Assembly: GCA_017562135.1 (NCBI GenBank)
Contig: QEYB01000466.1
Coordinates: 310,001-374,000 of the forward strand
DNA length: 64,000 nucleotides
Source of the DNA: Dipylidium caninum
Taxonomy: Eukaryota; Platyhelminthes; Cestoda; Cyclophyllidea; Dipylidiidae
Direction of reading: 5' to 3'
Part shown: positions 1-13,200 of the stretch, in pieces
Layout: the number at the start of each line of letters is the position of its first letter
How positions within the stretch are numbered: position 1 is the first letter of the stretch
The notes under the pieces: model-generated
The model's database searches: none
Told to the model about the DNA's origin: nothing
Seen by the model: the letters and a program-made list of their open reading frames with translations, nothing else
Program-made: the position numbers and the translations under genes

Positions 1-3000
1 TTAGACCTCCCTTCAATTGCTAAGCCGTTTTGGCGAGAGAAAATGTAGCAAACGCTCGACGCAATTTTAAAAACTCGAAATCGGTATTCCAAAGGCCAAA
101 TAACTAAGCTCTGGATCAAATGGGTTTATAATTGAATTGGTCTCAGATACAAGTTCTGAAATGTTTAACACGAACACCGGATACTCCCCTTATCCACTCT
201 GTGTGCACGCAATTGTTATCTCGAATTCACTTTACTGTCCCTTTTAGCATAGCATGATTGTAGTCTTCGATGGAGCACAAGGATGGCGTACACTGCATTC
301 CCTACCAAAAAGGAGATTATATTTGTTCGGTTAAGTTCCACATGGATTTATCGAATGACGACAACAAATATTCCCGAAATTAAGAAACATTCGCTTCTAA
401 ATTGCAGAATATTGCTACGAAGGACTACCTGGAATAATGGGGAAGTGATGCGCCTCCGAAGGGACAACTACTGGCTCACCTCTCAAAATGGGGAGGCAAA
501 TGAATACTGAAAGATGACGACCGGGTTTGAAAAAATGGCTCTTCTTACCTTACAACCACATCCAACAGGTAACACCTCCCTCGAACCGTTTCAAACCGTG
601 CCTTTACGACTTAACTTTAGTTTCGAGGCGCCCGCCTGACTGGAATGAATTTAGGCCCAAGGTCCGGTGCGATAACATAACTACCCACCTACATCAGTCT
701 CACGAACGAGAGAAATGCGCATACTTTGACGATGGGATAAAGCGCGTTTCGCATTGGCCTTCCTTGTCAGTGTTGTCGGTACATAAAAAGCCCCTTCTTT
801 CTTTCCTTAGGGGAGAGAGATTTTGACTGTTTTGCCTTTAACGGACGCAGTTTATCTGAATTGCGAAGGGAAAGGTCCGCTATTACCTGATTTGTTCTTG
901 GACTTTCACCCACATTGGCTTGCAGAGAACGTGACAGACAGCTTTTTGCCTGTATCACGTAACACTGTCTACGGAACATGGTCTTTGTCTTTCAGGAATG
1001 GAGAAGTGCCTCAGCGATGTGGGTTAGAGGTTAACGCATGCAAAAACCTACCGCAACCTCATTTAATCCAACCCTATGAATGTTAGTGGAGACATTTAAA
1101 AGAGAGCTTTAGCTGCTTGACAAAAAAAGGTTTAAGTAGTAAGAAATGATTTACATTGGGCCCTACTTCCCGCTCTCCCCCCTCCCCCCCCCCACTCCAT
1201 CATTTCAGCAGAGCGGTGAGTTAACAACTTCTCCAATTTAGCACCGATAAGAACTTCGCAAAAATCCTTAATAATATCTTCAAGTCGGTACTCCTTGAGG
1301 TTTTAGCAGCCTCATTAAAGCGCTATAAAAAGTGTTGGCGGGAATTAGACCTCTTGACATCTGAATTCCATTCGTTGGATGCCGTACACCATTAGACTAG
1401 CTACAAGTTATTACGATCAAATATTACCGTATTTGAGAAATGAGAAATGGGGCCGATGTGGTTAAATTCCAGTGGATCCGCGCACTGACTTAAGGACGAA
1501 GCTTAAACTGCGGATGTATGACGATGCATTGGAGAGGTCTTCGGGGGACTCGCACTTTAAAGATGTAGGTTGAGACGAGTCTCTGGCGAAATCGAGGCAC
1601 TTTTAATGCTTACAGTGAAAACGACTTGTGGCAAACTCAAAAGACATGTGATATATGGTGCCTCTTAATAAAATACAGGCTAAGAATCGGGAAAACTCAG
1701 GTCTTGCCTCACACGGGACACATTGTTTCCCTTAATTTTACAGTTGTGGGAGACAATTCGTCTCCTTTTCTTCACTGCCTCGACTGAGAGAAAGCTTCCA
1801 ACCAAACGCTTCAGCCTTCTACAAGCCGAAAATCGTATATTTCATTTTAAACTACACGGCAGCTTTCACACCGAGACATGATTAAATTATGAGACAAGTT
1901 CCCGAGACCCTGTTTAGATTATTTTGACAGGTAAAGGCTAGAGAATCGCTCTTCACCATTAAATACCCTACCGGAGAGTAATCTTTTGCCGAAAACACTT
2001 TCTCGGTGGTCTATGTTATGCTTAAGAGCACTTTTCCAAAAAAAGACAGATTGACAAGACTCTTAAAAAAGCCCAATTAATTAAATAGAAAGAAAAAACA
2101 GAATAAATTAACTGACACCCTAGAGGCAGTAGTTGTGAAGATAAACACAAGAATTGCTCATTTTGATAAAAGTTCTGACACAAAGTAGCCATCTTCACCA
2201 TTTGGTAAAGAACTGTTCTAGGTTCGAATGAGAAAAGCGAGGAAAACCTGGGATGAGGAGGCCAGACCGTCGCTTAGGACTCAGAATATCATGAAGGGAC
2301 AGTGTTAAAAATCTACCACCTACCTCCTCCGATGGGATACTAGTCGACCGAGGACGTTGAAGAGAGTCTGTCTCACAGAAAAAGGTACTGAAAGTGTTCG
2401 TTGCATTTAAGCCAATTCATTTCAATGTATGGGACACTCCTTGTGACATCAAAAACCGGCCACTGAGTGTGTTTAAAAGAGTTGGAGGGGAACTGTGTGC
2501 ATAGCCTTGTCAAAGACCAACACTGTCATGCGTATAATTAGTGTTAACCTCGCAGATGACTGATGCAGACGCCTTTGTGATTCACCGCACTAACTGTCGG
2601 CGACGACGAGATCAGTCGCGCAGACGGGGAAGAAGAGACATCATTACTGGGAAATGATAAAAAAATATCCTTACTAAAAAAGAGCCCAATCTGAGGCGAT
2701 TTCCGCTGGTGATGGTGGCCTGAAGAGAATGTGCTCATCACTTCTTAAGTTCTGCCACGAACCTAAAAGTTGTAAATTCAAAACCCCAACCGAGTTAAAT
2801 ACTACCAAGGTCCACAATGAGTACAATAGAACCTTGAATAACATAATTGGTCTCTAATGCCCAAAAAAGTAAATTATATCCTGGGCGTATGGGTTAACTA
2901 TGAATCAAAGGCAACAAATTCTTAGTGAAATGATGTATTTTGTTGGAATATGTATATAAAGTGAAACAACACCGTGTGGCACGCCCTTGTGGTATGTCGG

Positions 3001-3015
3001 AAGGGAAACAAAGCC
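1..3015. other. Intergenic, no gene recognised
   Basis: AT-rich stretch with only short open frames (under about 100 codons) that resemble no family known to me and cannot be joined through GT-AG introns into anything recognisable. It holds a short C-run near 1178. It lies downstream of the 3' end of the minus-strand CoA-transferase gene. Confidence 0.5.
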
Positions 3016-3021
3016 TTTATT
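3016..3021 (-). terminator. Polyadenylation signal of the CoA-transferase gene
   Basis: Read on the minus strand this is AATAAA, 38 nt past the TAA stop of the CoA-transferase gene. That is a usual spacing for a eukaryotic cleavage/polyadenylation signal. Confidence 0.55.
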
Positions 3022-3058
3022 CACAGTTCATATCGATGGCAATGAGGTTGATAGGCGC

Positions 3059-5412
3059 TTAGGGCGAAGGCATGCATTTGAGCCGGTCGAAAGCAGCTTT
3101 TTCCAACGATTCCCTGATAAAGATAAGAAGGCTGACTTTGTAATTAAGTAGGAAATAACATTTTGAAGGTCTTATAAAACTATCCGAAGTTTGAATGATC
3201 GACACAATGAAAGTGACAGGCTCGAACGCTGTTCGATAGTGCCCTGAGGCGTAAAGACAGACATAAGAGCGGTTACGGCAAAATCTTAATCGCAGATTTT
3301 CATGTCCACTTTGATTCCATTGCGCGCACATGGTTTTAACAAATACGTATAAATTAAGGTGCCACATACGCGTAATGCGACGAAAAAAACATTTTGAAAT
3401 GTTGAAAGTAAGCATCGCTCACCTGTAATCAGGATGCGCGATTTTGATGAGAGCGTGCGCTCTTTGACGGATGTTCTTGCCAAAGAGATAGGCGATACCA
3501 TACTCCGTGACTACATAGTGTACATGAGCGCGGGTAGCGACCACAGTGGTACCTCGTGACAAGAAGGGCACAATTGCCGACTTGCCATCGGGGTTCAAGG
3601 AAGGCATGGCAATGATGGGTTTTCCTAAACCATCCGAGGCAATAGAAGCACCGCGAAGGAAATCAATTACACCACCAACGCCTAAATAGCCGAAACACAG
3701 AGAGAAAGGGCATTTAGGTGGAAACGCTCAAGAAATATCACCTGATATCTACGTCGAACTGAGTAAATAAGAACAACTGGTAGGATATAGATGGCGTGGA
3801 AGAGCAAGTTAAGTGTACTGAAAAGAGCTAAACAATTAGGGGAATGGAGCTCAAAATACATCGCAGCACCAATAGAGGATATACCAGTGTAAATCCGACC
3901 GTCGTAGCCATCGGAGGAACTCTGACCGGTGAGATCCATTTCAAAAGAGTGGCTGATGGCCGTAACCTTCGGATTGCGAGCAATCAGCTCCGGAGAGTTG
4001 ACCCATGCAATGTCATAAAGTGCTAAGGATTATAAAGCCGAATGTCAATCACGTAAGCGGTTTCTCATTAATATTTTCGTAACAAGGCATCCACAAGCTC
4101 ACCGACAAGTGGATTTTCATTTATGAAATCGAATGTTTTTTTCGTTCCAATCACGTAGCTGGAAACAATTCTACCACGTAGGACGGTTTTAAAACGGTTG
4201 TTGATAACACCAAGGCGGACGAGGTCAACTTCTCCATCACCAAAACACTCAGTATGAAGTCCTAGATCTTTGTGGTTCCGCAGTTGAGTTGTCAGCTGTT
4301 GTGAGATGTTTGAAGGAGCTACAAAAAACAATACAAAATAGGAACACGGTGCTTTTGCGATCTAACCTTCCTTAAGGGAGAAGTTTTAGCATATCAATAT
4401 TAAAGTTTGGTTACAGAAATCATAATGAAATGAATAATCATCTACATAATAATCAAAAAACATTTCTCAAAAAAGGACATCCAAATATCATATCTTACAC
4501 AAATGCAGTGTAGCTCCATCTTCAACGAGGTCATTGGCAATGATATTCGCAATTTTCTGTTCAGCAGGAGAGATAGCTTTCCAACTCGTTTCCAAAAGCC
4601 GTTGAGGTCCGTTAACAAGATAATCAATTTTACTTATGTGAATTGTGGAATCACCGTAAGTTGTAGGTTGCATTGGATTCACTTGGGCTAAAAGTTACGT
4701 AAATAAGCGAAGACTTTTCGACACACCAACAATGATTTTCGCACTTTGTACGGCAGATCTCGTAGTCCCAACATAAGTGCCAAGGGAACAGAATCCATGC
4801 TTGTCAGGGGGTGTTACAGATATCAACGCGTATTCTAATTCCACATGCCCTTGGCGGTACAAAAGGGGAAGCTCAGATATTGATATAGGTATAAAATCAG
4901 CACGACCATCATTCACCGCTTCACGACAATACTTGTCTTAGGAAATTTAAAATACGCTTTTTCTTACTAGCCAAAGGAGTAGTGAGCCTCAGTTTATCGT
5001 GTATATCTTCTTTTAAAAGAGCCTGAGGTCCCATGGGGAGGAGGCATAAGGCATTTAAATTTTTAAAGTCATTGGATTTCACGTGTTCATACAAGTAAGA
5101 CAGCAATACACTTGGTGTTCCTGATGCACCATGGACAAAGATTTTGTCGCCGCTTTTAAGGTTCTTGAATATCTCACACCCATTTTCAGACCAAATTGGG
5201 TGACGACCAGGAACTGGGGCAATTGGTTCCTGCAAGGCAGGAGCGCCGCCAATCCTTGTGGTATCATGGGAAGCAAAGCGCCGGAAGAAAGGGAAATATC
5301 GCGTGCAACTTCTGGTTAACGCAGGAACTATCATTTGGCAATCGTTGTAAAAGATACGTTGAAGGAAAGCGAGCAAGCGGTTATCGCTCCGCAGCACAAG
5401 TGAAAATTGCAT
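3059..5412 (-). CDS. Mitochondrial acetyl-CoA hydrolase/transferase (acetate:succinate CoA-transferase type)
   Basis: Seven exons join in one frame: 5412-4968, 4936-4727, 4687-4499, 4318-4103, 4022-3885, 3681-3423 and 3113-3059, coding 503 aa. Introns run from 31 to about 310 nt and all are GT-AG. Family landmarks are SGDKIFVHGASGTP near the N-terminus, EAVNDGRADFIPI, the catalytic-glutamate segment GLHTECFGDG, KVTAISHSFEMDLTGQ, GKPIIAMPSLNPDGKSAIVP and YVVTEYGIAYLFGK. An internal Met at 5334 opens an Arg-rich, Ser/Thr-rich stretch typical of a mitochondrial presequence. The start is therefore either 5412 or 5334, giving 503 or 477 aa. In helminth mitochondria this family moves CoA from acetyl-CoA to succinate, releasing acetate; 4-hydroxybutyrate CoA-transferase is the sister annotation. 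The loop that is normally GxGxxP-like reads S-P-S-N-I-S here. The gene is divergent from the helicase gene to its right. Confidence 0.88.
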
Positions 5413-6191
5413 CAGTAATTTAGCAGATTAAAACACCACTAATAGAGTTGTAATAAACATCCCTTATATATATTTGTAAAAATATCTACATCGTGTGGTG
5501 TGTTTTAAAGTCGATTGAAGATGGACTGGCGTTTAAATGCTTCAACTCGAAAATACGTCGATTTCACGCAGAAAAAATGTATGAAATAAGCACTATAACT
5601 TCTAGTCTATGGTGGTGAGTGATGCGTGTGCGCTTCCTCGGCTATTGCGGCTACCTCAGTTGGCGAAAAAATACTCCCCGTAAGGCGTGCCAGCCTCTGA
5701 TAAAGATAAAAAGCAAACGCACAAACAAGTTGAAGTTATAACTCTACTTTAATTCCCGTATGCAGTCTCTACCTGTTTTGAGCTAAAATGAATTTGTAAA
5801 TCGAAGTTTTGCCATGTAAAACACAAATTATCTAACGTCACAAGAAGAAGCCCGATATATATTTGCAATAAACTTGTAACTGGCGCAGCTCTAACCACTT
5901 ATATGACAAGGAATCGATCGCGAGTTTGACTTCTGTGCTTTTCAAATGGAAAATGTTTCATTTTAATTGACGGCATAAAGTCATTTAACATTTTGTCGCA
6001 TACCCGACAATGCTCCCTGCTGAGGTGGCTCCTAAAGTATGATAGTGAACAGTTCATTCACCCATATATCGTGCGGTAACGCATTTTTCATACCTAACTG
6101 TATCTCTTAATTACATTTTACAACTATATAATCCTACCACCTTCCTCAATTCATTGGCTATCTGCTTTCTGGGAAATATCTGCATTTCTTA
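5413..6191. promoter_or_regulatory. Shared upstream region between divergent genes
   Basis: About 780 bp of AT-rich sequence separates the start codons of the minus-strand CoA-transferase and the plus-strand helicase. It must hold both promoters and 5' UTRs. I see no TATA box or other specific element that I would assert, so this is inferred from layout only. Confidence 0.45.
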
Positions 6192-8876
6192 ATGGATGGT
6201 GATATACTGTTAAATTTAACCACGGTCTCGACCAGTAGACCACGGGTAAGACATTTTTTCTCTATTCTTCAAAGCGCTTGGCCACTGCAAGTTCTAAGGG
6301 CAATGTTAATATTCCTACTCCAATTGCCTTAAAAAAAGTCGGTTCAAATGCCCCATCCGTGAATAAGTTGCTTGTGGGCAGAGCTTTAAAGATAAAGAAG
6401 GGACGAATAGCCTTTCCAAAGCCGAACGCCGGTTCGACAACCGTTGGACTTAATGGAAAGACGAATGCCAAATCTGACGGCCTCAAATTTGCCGAGGAAC
6501 CAGTTTCTAAAAATCCTCTTCAAGTTGGTCTTTCTGCCAAACAACATCCTGCACAACAGGACTTACTTAATTTGATAAGGTAGGCTTTTGTTTTTATTTA
6601 TTTCCCTCTTAAAGCGAGGCAGTATCTCCAAATATAGAAACTCTCTTTTCTGAAACTTCGTGGGAGAGCTTCGGTTCAAAAATGCGCCTTCATCCTCACC
6701 TGATATCTGTTATCCGAGACAAACTTCACTTTACCCACCCAACATCTATTCAGGTTTCTGCAATTAGGCACCTGATCCAAGGCCGTGACGCGCTAATAAA
6801 GGCACAAACCGGTTCAGGTAAAACGATTGCATACGCTCTTCCCATGCTCAATGATCTTATTACAATCGAACCTCCGATATCTCGAACTGATGGCCCTAAG
6901 GTACTAATCATTCTCCCTACCAGGGAGTTGGCTACTCAAACAGCTCAAGTCATGACCCAAATGTGTCGAGCATGCATTCGTATAGTACCGGGCCTTCTAA
7001 TTGGGGGAGCGAAGCGTAAGGCCGAAAAAGCCAGGTACATGTATATTTTTTATTATTTTCCCCTCTCTAGTATAAGGAAAGGGTTGAACATTATTGTGAG
7101 CACACCACGACGTCTTTTGGATCATCTTGGTAAAACGACAGTTCTAAGCTTAAAGGCACTCAAATGGTTGGTGATTGATGAAGCTGATCGACTGGTTGAA
7201 CTGGGATTTGAACGCGATGTGAGACGGATTATTGAACGCGTGGCTCTTGAAACTACTCGAGGGGGTTCTAAGACCACCATTCAAACTGTGCTTCTCTCAG
7301 CAACTCTGACACCAGGTATTTTTTTCCAAAATATTATTGTATTAGGCGTTGAGACACTTGCTGGATTAGCTTTGAAAAACCCTGTTAAGTGCGAAGCGAA
7401 TGAGGCCTCTACTAGTAGTGTTAAGACACCAGATGAAAACAAATCTGTGGCAGCATTTTCGGTCCCTTCCGGTTTAAAGCACTTTTTGCTAGTGGTGCCC
7501 TGTAAACAGCGCCTTATTGCACTTGCTGCCTTTCTTTTGCTGAAAGCCAAGGTAAATTACCTTTAACTAACTCTTACTGTTTTGGTGACTGGGTGTCCGT
7601 GACAATATCTTTCCTTTTAGTATAACAAGCGCTCAGGAAAGTTGATTGTCTTCTTTGCCACTCAAGATTGCGTTGATTTCCACTACCGCCTCTTTTCAGA
7701 AACTCTTTGCGACGATGATGACGATTCTAATTTCAAGATTAATAGCCTTTGCTTTTACCGTCTTCATGGAAATATGGATCATAAGGTAAACTTCTGATAT
7801 ATGTATTTGGAATTTTCGTTTTTATCTAGTGTACTCATTTTAAGCTCCTCCACGTCCTCGAGGTGGCTTGAGATTATTACTCGACGCTAACCTGTTCAAA
7901 TCGGCATCAATTCGTCCAAATGGGTCGGACAGAAGGATCTACTTATACTATTCTGTGTTGTAGGATCGCCAATCAGTGTTCCAGCAATTCTCTAATTCTG
8001 CAAATGGTATACTGTTGACCACAGATGTGGCTAGCCGTGGGCTTGATCTGGCGGGCGTGGCGTGGGTAGTGCAATACCACGTCTCTGGGAGCCCCGTCGA
8101 CTATGTACATCGTGTCGGGCGCACTGCACGTGCTGGGGGTCGAGGCAAAGCGTTGTTGATACTGCAACCAGAAGAGGAGTCCTACACCCATGTACTTTCT
8201 ACCACTGTCGGTGTCCAAATGAATCGACTTAATCTCACTGACGTTTTGCAGACCGCGCTTTACCACCTTCGTCACTCTAGACGTGTAAGCATTCTTTGAA
8301 TCATCTACTCCGTACCAACTTTCTTGCGTGAGATTTGTGTGTTTCTGTTTGTTCGCATTGCTTAAGTGTAATACTAATTACATTTGTTTTAGTTTTCAAC
8401 TCCTGTACGACGCTGCAACTCAAGGCAATTAGGTTCATTTAGCATTACTCACTCTAAGGCCTTAACTTATTTATTTTCTTCACGATGGTGTTTACCAGCC
8501 AATAAGACAGTTTTTGCATCGTTTCATTCACTGATTAATGTTCCTTCAGCACAACAACGTGACTACGGTGGAAGAAGCCGCAGCGAACATTGGGAGATAT
8601 TTCTTACAAACAGTAGGCGAGGACCTAGAACTGTTGGCGTTAGCGGAAAGGGCGTACATTTCTTTTCTGCGAGCCTATGCTAGTTTTTCTGGCCCTATGC
8701 GTGTACATTTCGTCTTTAAACGCCTTCATCTGGGCCACGTTGCTCGAGCCTTCTGTTTACGCGACGCACCCTCCGACATTGCATCTCACGTCACCGGCAA
8801 GCGGCCTTCGACCAAATCCAAATCTATTCCGAACGATGGTGTTACCCCACCTCCTACTAAAAAGCAAGTCTTTTAA
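6192..8876 (+). CDS. DDX31: DEAD-box RNA helicase, DDX31/Dbp7 type
   Basis: Eight exons join in frame: 6192-6245, 6275-6579, 6615-7034, 7071-7315, 7346-7551, 7621-7785, 7964-8284 and 8550-8876, coding 680 aa. Several introns are only 29-36 nt. All helicase motifs are intact: Q-region TSIQVSAI, motif I AQTGSGKT (near residue 183), Ia PTRELATQ, Ib TPRRLLDHL, II VIDEADRL (near 295), III LSAT, IV KLIVFFATQ, V TTDVASRGLD and VI HRVGRTARAGGRG (near 514). The last exon carries the Dbp7/DDX31 C-terminal signature SFLRAYASF, then RLHLGHVARAFCLRDAP, then a basic tail. This subfamily works in the nucleolus on pre-60S ribosome assembly. The start at 6192 was chosen because it opens an 18-codon exon that splices in phase to the next. 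The human protein is longer, mostly at the N-terminus. Confidence 0.93.
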
Positions 8877-10268
8877 GCTTCATTTGGTCTTAGTAAGAGG
8901 TTGAGTGTTGCGGCATATTTTTTTTTACTTTGTATAATTCTAGTAATTTGTGCAGCTAGTCGACTTCCTTTTAGTGGGACTTTATAAATGAATATCGTGC
9001 AATTTTTGATTTACAATGACTCCTGTCGTCAAACATAATTATCAGTTGTGTGGATTAGTCATGATTTTATTTGAACACTTTTTGTTATATCTGTTTCCAG
9101 AAATTCCTTATGCAACACACCATTAATTTTAGTAATGAATGATGCTTTAATTTACGCCTTCTTTATATTGTATAATTAAGTCTATACTTTGTTATTTTTA
9201 CTAAAGAGCGACTTTTTTGATTATATGGGCTCTTTCGAATATGCCTTGCAGATCACGACGGCTGGAATTTGATGATGAGAGAGGCGACCCTTCGTTAACG
9301 CGAAAGAGAATTCCGAAACCTACAGAACTGGCCACGCGCAATATGCTTGCTGAATATGGTCTCTAAGTTTTCTCACCGTCCAATTATGTACATTACTGTA
9401 AAATAGACGTCCTAATGTAATTTACCTAAGCGGTTTTTTCATTGCATTCAATATGGGGGGATTATCGTGTTAGGACTATCGATTCTTCTCTACTTTTCAG
9501 TCGTGTTGAGTGGCGAATCTACTGATTAAGTGTTACCTGTTAGGCCCCATTGAATCGAATTTGCCTTATGTGGATAAGGACTCTTTTGTAATACAAACTT
9601 GACTTTGCGTAAGAGAGGATCTCGCCTTGGTGGCATTGCAGGATGTGACATTATAGTTTCGCCATGAAATAAAGATACACGCCACCCCAGAAAACCCCTC
9701 CTCCAGTGGAATTTTGTGGACTTCATTATGTGATCCGCTTGGTTGGTGCACCACGAGGCAAACTGTTTCCTTCACCGGTCGTTGACGCCTTTGATGATAT
9801 TGTCTTGGTCAAGCTTACGGCCGTTATGCATTCCGGATAAAATATCATATTCTGTAAGACGAAGAGCTTAGGTTGCAAAACGTACATTATCTATTTGCGG
9901 CAAATCTGGCTTGTGCCATTAATAGGTACTCGTTGAATGACCTGATGATAGTCAGGCCTCAAATAACCAAAGTACTTAATTTCGGTGGGGTGTCTGCATT
10001 TTTCTTGCGGCTAGAGGATTAGTGGGTCCGTTTTCCTTGAGTAGTTTCGTAATGTAATGTTGCGCAGCCACAAACTGACATATTTTAATTCATAAAATAT
10101 AAAACAGTTTCAAAGCAAAATAAATTGCGACTAAATAATAAGCTTAGAGCAAAAATCGATGCGTTTCACTTGCAGGTCTCATTTGATCAAACGTTTCGTT
10201 TAATCCTATCGGCCAACGATAATTGGCAGGGGCACCGCCTGGTTTGATGCAGTGGTTCCTCTTGAGAA
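8877..10268. other. Intergenic between helicase and CENP-C-like gene
   Basis: AT-rich, 1.4 kb, nothing firmly coding. One short frame at 9241-9366 (41 codons, starting MPCRSRRLEFDDE) is rich in Arg and has an SRR cluster like the downstream gene. It could be an alternative first exon, but I find no good donor site, so I do not call it. Confidence 0.4.
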
Positions 10269-13200
10269 ATGTCCAGGCGAATCTTTTTCGACGGTATAAG
10301 GGATAGGTCTACATTAGAGCTCCCCACATTTGAACAAAGTAGTGTGCTAGTTTTGCCTTTCTCTTTAGTTAGGGAATCCGAGTCTATTGATTGTCGTCCT
10401 GGCTCTCTCGTCAGCGAACCTAGTGTAAGATTTCAGAACTTCTTATGTTGTGTTAGGTTGACATCTCAACAACCCATAACATTTATAACTCGGCAAATCC
10501 GAAAGTTGTGAAAAAATCGGGGAAAGGTATGTATATTTAGCCTTATTTGCATTTTGCGTCGAAATTTTGACACTGTACCTCTGCGTAATTCACTCTTGTT
10601 ACATACATGATATTTCCTCATTATTTTAGGTCCCAGAGTAGTTGATTCGCCTAGCAATGACGTAAGTGTTACTGATTACGATACACTGTTTTATTATACA
10701 CTCGCTTTTGCAATGTTTCTTTTAGGGGATTTCTAATGCCATTAACACTCGTCTAAGATCCCGACGGCAGTTGGTTTCAGAAACGAGTACAAGAGTAGGT
10801 GAGTATTGGACTGCCATTTCAACTTAAACTTAGTTTTCTTGGTACATGGCGCACTTAATACGATTGTTTTTCGTAGGTGAGACATTCGTTATCAGCCTAA
10901 ACGACAGTTCGGACACGTCTTTATCCGCTTCAAAAAATGAGCCTGGTAAAATAGTTTTTATTTGTTTTAGCATTTACGTTCCTGAGTATCACTATTTATT
11001 TTGCGACTATCTCTAGGCCCTACGAAAAATAAGGCTCGTAGCCTTAAACCGCCGGTAAGTTTTTTACATAGTTAACTGAGGATTATTCCTGAACTTCCAT
11101 TGCGCGCACATTTACATACTAGGGAAATTCTTGCATTATATGCATTTCTTTTTAACCAGGGTGGCGAACGGAAATTGCGGTCCCGTCGTAATTTGGTGGA
11201 TTCCTCGAATACAACGGCCAATGCCACCTTTGAAATAAGTGTCAGAGATCTGGTAAACCCAGGAGGTAAAACTGTAAATAAACCTTGTATCTTCGTGTCT
11301 TTAGGTTCTGTAATTTGTATCTTGGTTACTTTCAAACAATTCCTTCTCTATTTGTCTATGTATTTTGCAAGGTGCCTTGACGTTTTAGATCCATCTAAAC
11401 GACATAGAAGTCATTCCAACCTACGGGGTAAGAAAATTTTTCATCAAAATGATCCGGTTGAATAAAATTTTATTACTTATTGTTACTTTCAATTAGAAAA
11501 AAGGGAGGAATGTCCGTTTACGTCGGGCTTTGGTGGATTCAATAGATGTCGGGAAAGACGACGTCACCATGGAAATTAGCATCGAACAAAGTGTAGGACA
11601 AGAGAAGTCAGGTGGTGAGTTGTCCTATCCCCACTGGATACGTTGCTAGCATGTTATGCATATTACTTTGTTTCTCTATTAGAGACTATGAGTTCCTAGT
11701 TATCTGTGACAAAATTCCTTCAAAATTAGGACGTATCACATTTGGCTTAGATTAGCTCTGACCTAGGGGTTCTTCGCGAAAATTAAATAGCCTTTTGGGT
11801 AATGTATTCTTATTACCGCTCATTGACTAATTTTTACCGTCAGCTATGCCGAGGGCTACTAATCGCAATTCAAAAGGAAGGGTAAGTTTTTCCCCTATAT
11901 TATTTGAATCCTGGCAGTTTCAATCATGGTTGTTATCAATAAACCTTTTCTTCCATCAGAAAAGAGGGAAAAATTCGCGTTATCGTCGTCAGTTGGTGGA
12001 CTCAGCGGCCATGGGGAACAGTAACACCTTTGAGTTAAGTTTAGCCCCGCCTGCTGATGCTACAATTTCAAAAAGCGGTATGCTTTGCTCTTGCCTTTTC
12101 ATAATGGTTTTAGGTGAGGCAGTAAACCAGCATGCCAATGGACACCTCGTTACGAATGAGGCGATTTCACTGTCAGTTAGTAGTGCTGATTTTCAGGGTA
12201 ATTATTGGTGACTTGAAGGTGCACTAACATCCTGTTTGAATCTGTACATAAATTATCTTTCTTTTAGAGTCTGCACTCGATTCGGTGGCTTCAACCAGCC
12301 AAAAACCAAGTCAGATTGTGAGGAACGTTTTTGGATTTTGTTTTATTTTAACGTCTGTCTTAATCCAAAATTTTCTTTTGAAGGCTCCGAAACGCAAGGT
12401 TACCTATTGTAAACGTCGCGCCGTACAAAATGTTGGTGGTATGTCTTTCATCGATTCTGGTTTATACTTCATAGACTCGGTAATCCAAGTTGATTTTACC
12501 GGATTTGCGGCGCAAACGAAGCAGTCTCTAGCAGGTATGTTTAAAACGCATTGTGCCGTGATTTTCATCATGTGTTAATTCTTTGGGCTCGAAAGTTCGT
12601 ACGCCTGAGCAGCGGGAATAAAATGTCCAAGTTTGAAGGTGTGCTTGGTTCCTTGTTGGGGGGAAACAGTTCAAATCGTCAACACTTCTTTTATGAGTAC
12701 TAATTTGTAATAGAGGTCCTGAGTTTTCCTATATTGCACTGATACACCCTAGGAGTCGCTCTAGTTATCGTAATAAACACTAACTCTTAGTTAACGTTTA
12801 TGAATCGCCTAATTTTAACTGATGAAAAATTGTGCCATTATGGTAAAAAATTATATCGCTGTTGTCTTTTTTAATGCATTAGTCAACTTTCTTCTACTCT
12901 AGTTCCGTCGCTTTCGGCCGAAAATTTTGGTATGTTCTTAAACACAGACTCTATTTCCCACCTCATATTGTAACAATTAATGTGGAAGTGGATAAGAAAA
13001 TTTTATTCTCTATTACCGAATGGGACTTGAAGTACATCACCTGCGGTAACTATTCTGGTGGTTTCTTTTTCGTCAGTTGAAATTCTCTTTACGATTGTAC
13101 AGAACTTGAGTTCGAAGAAGAGGCCCATAGAGCACATTTTAGATGGGTTTATTTGATGACTACCACTTTTCAACTACTTCATCGAATCATGTCCCCTTGC

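Noticed and set aside
9241..9366. 41-codon frame MPCRSRRLEFDDE... as a first exon of the CENP-C-like gene
   Set aside because: No convincing donor at its end, and the chain from 10269 already gives a complete phase-consistent start.
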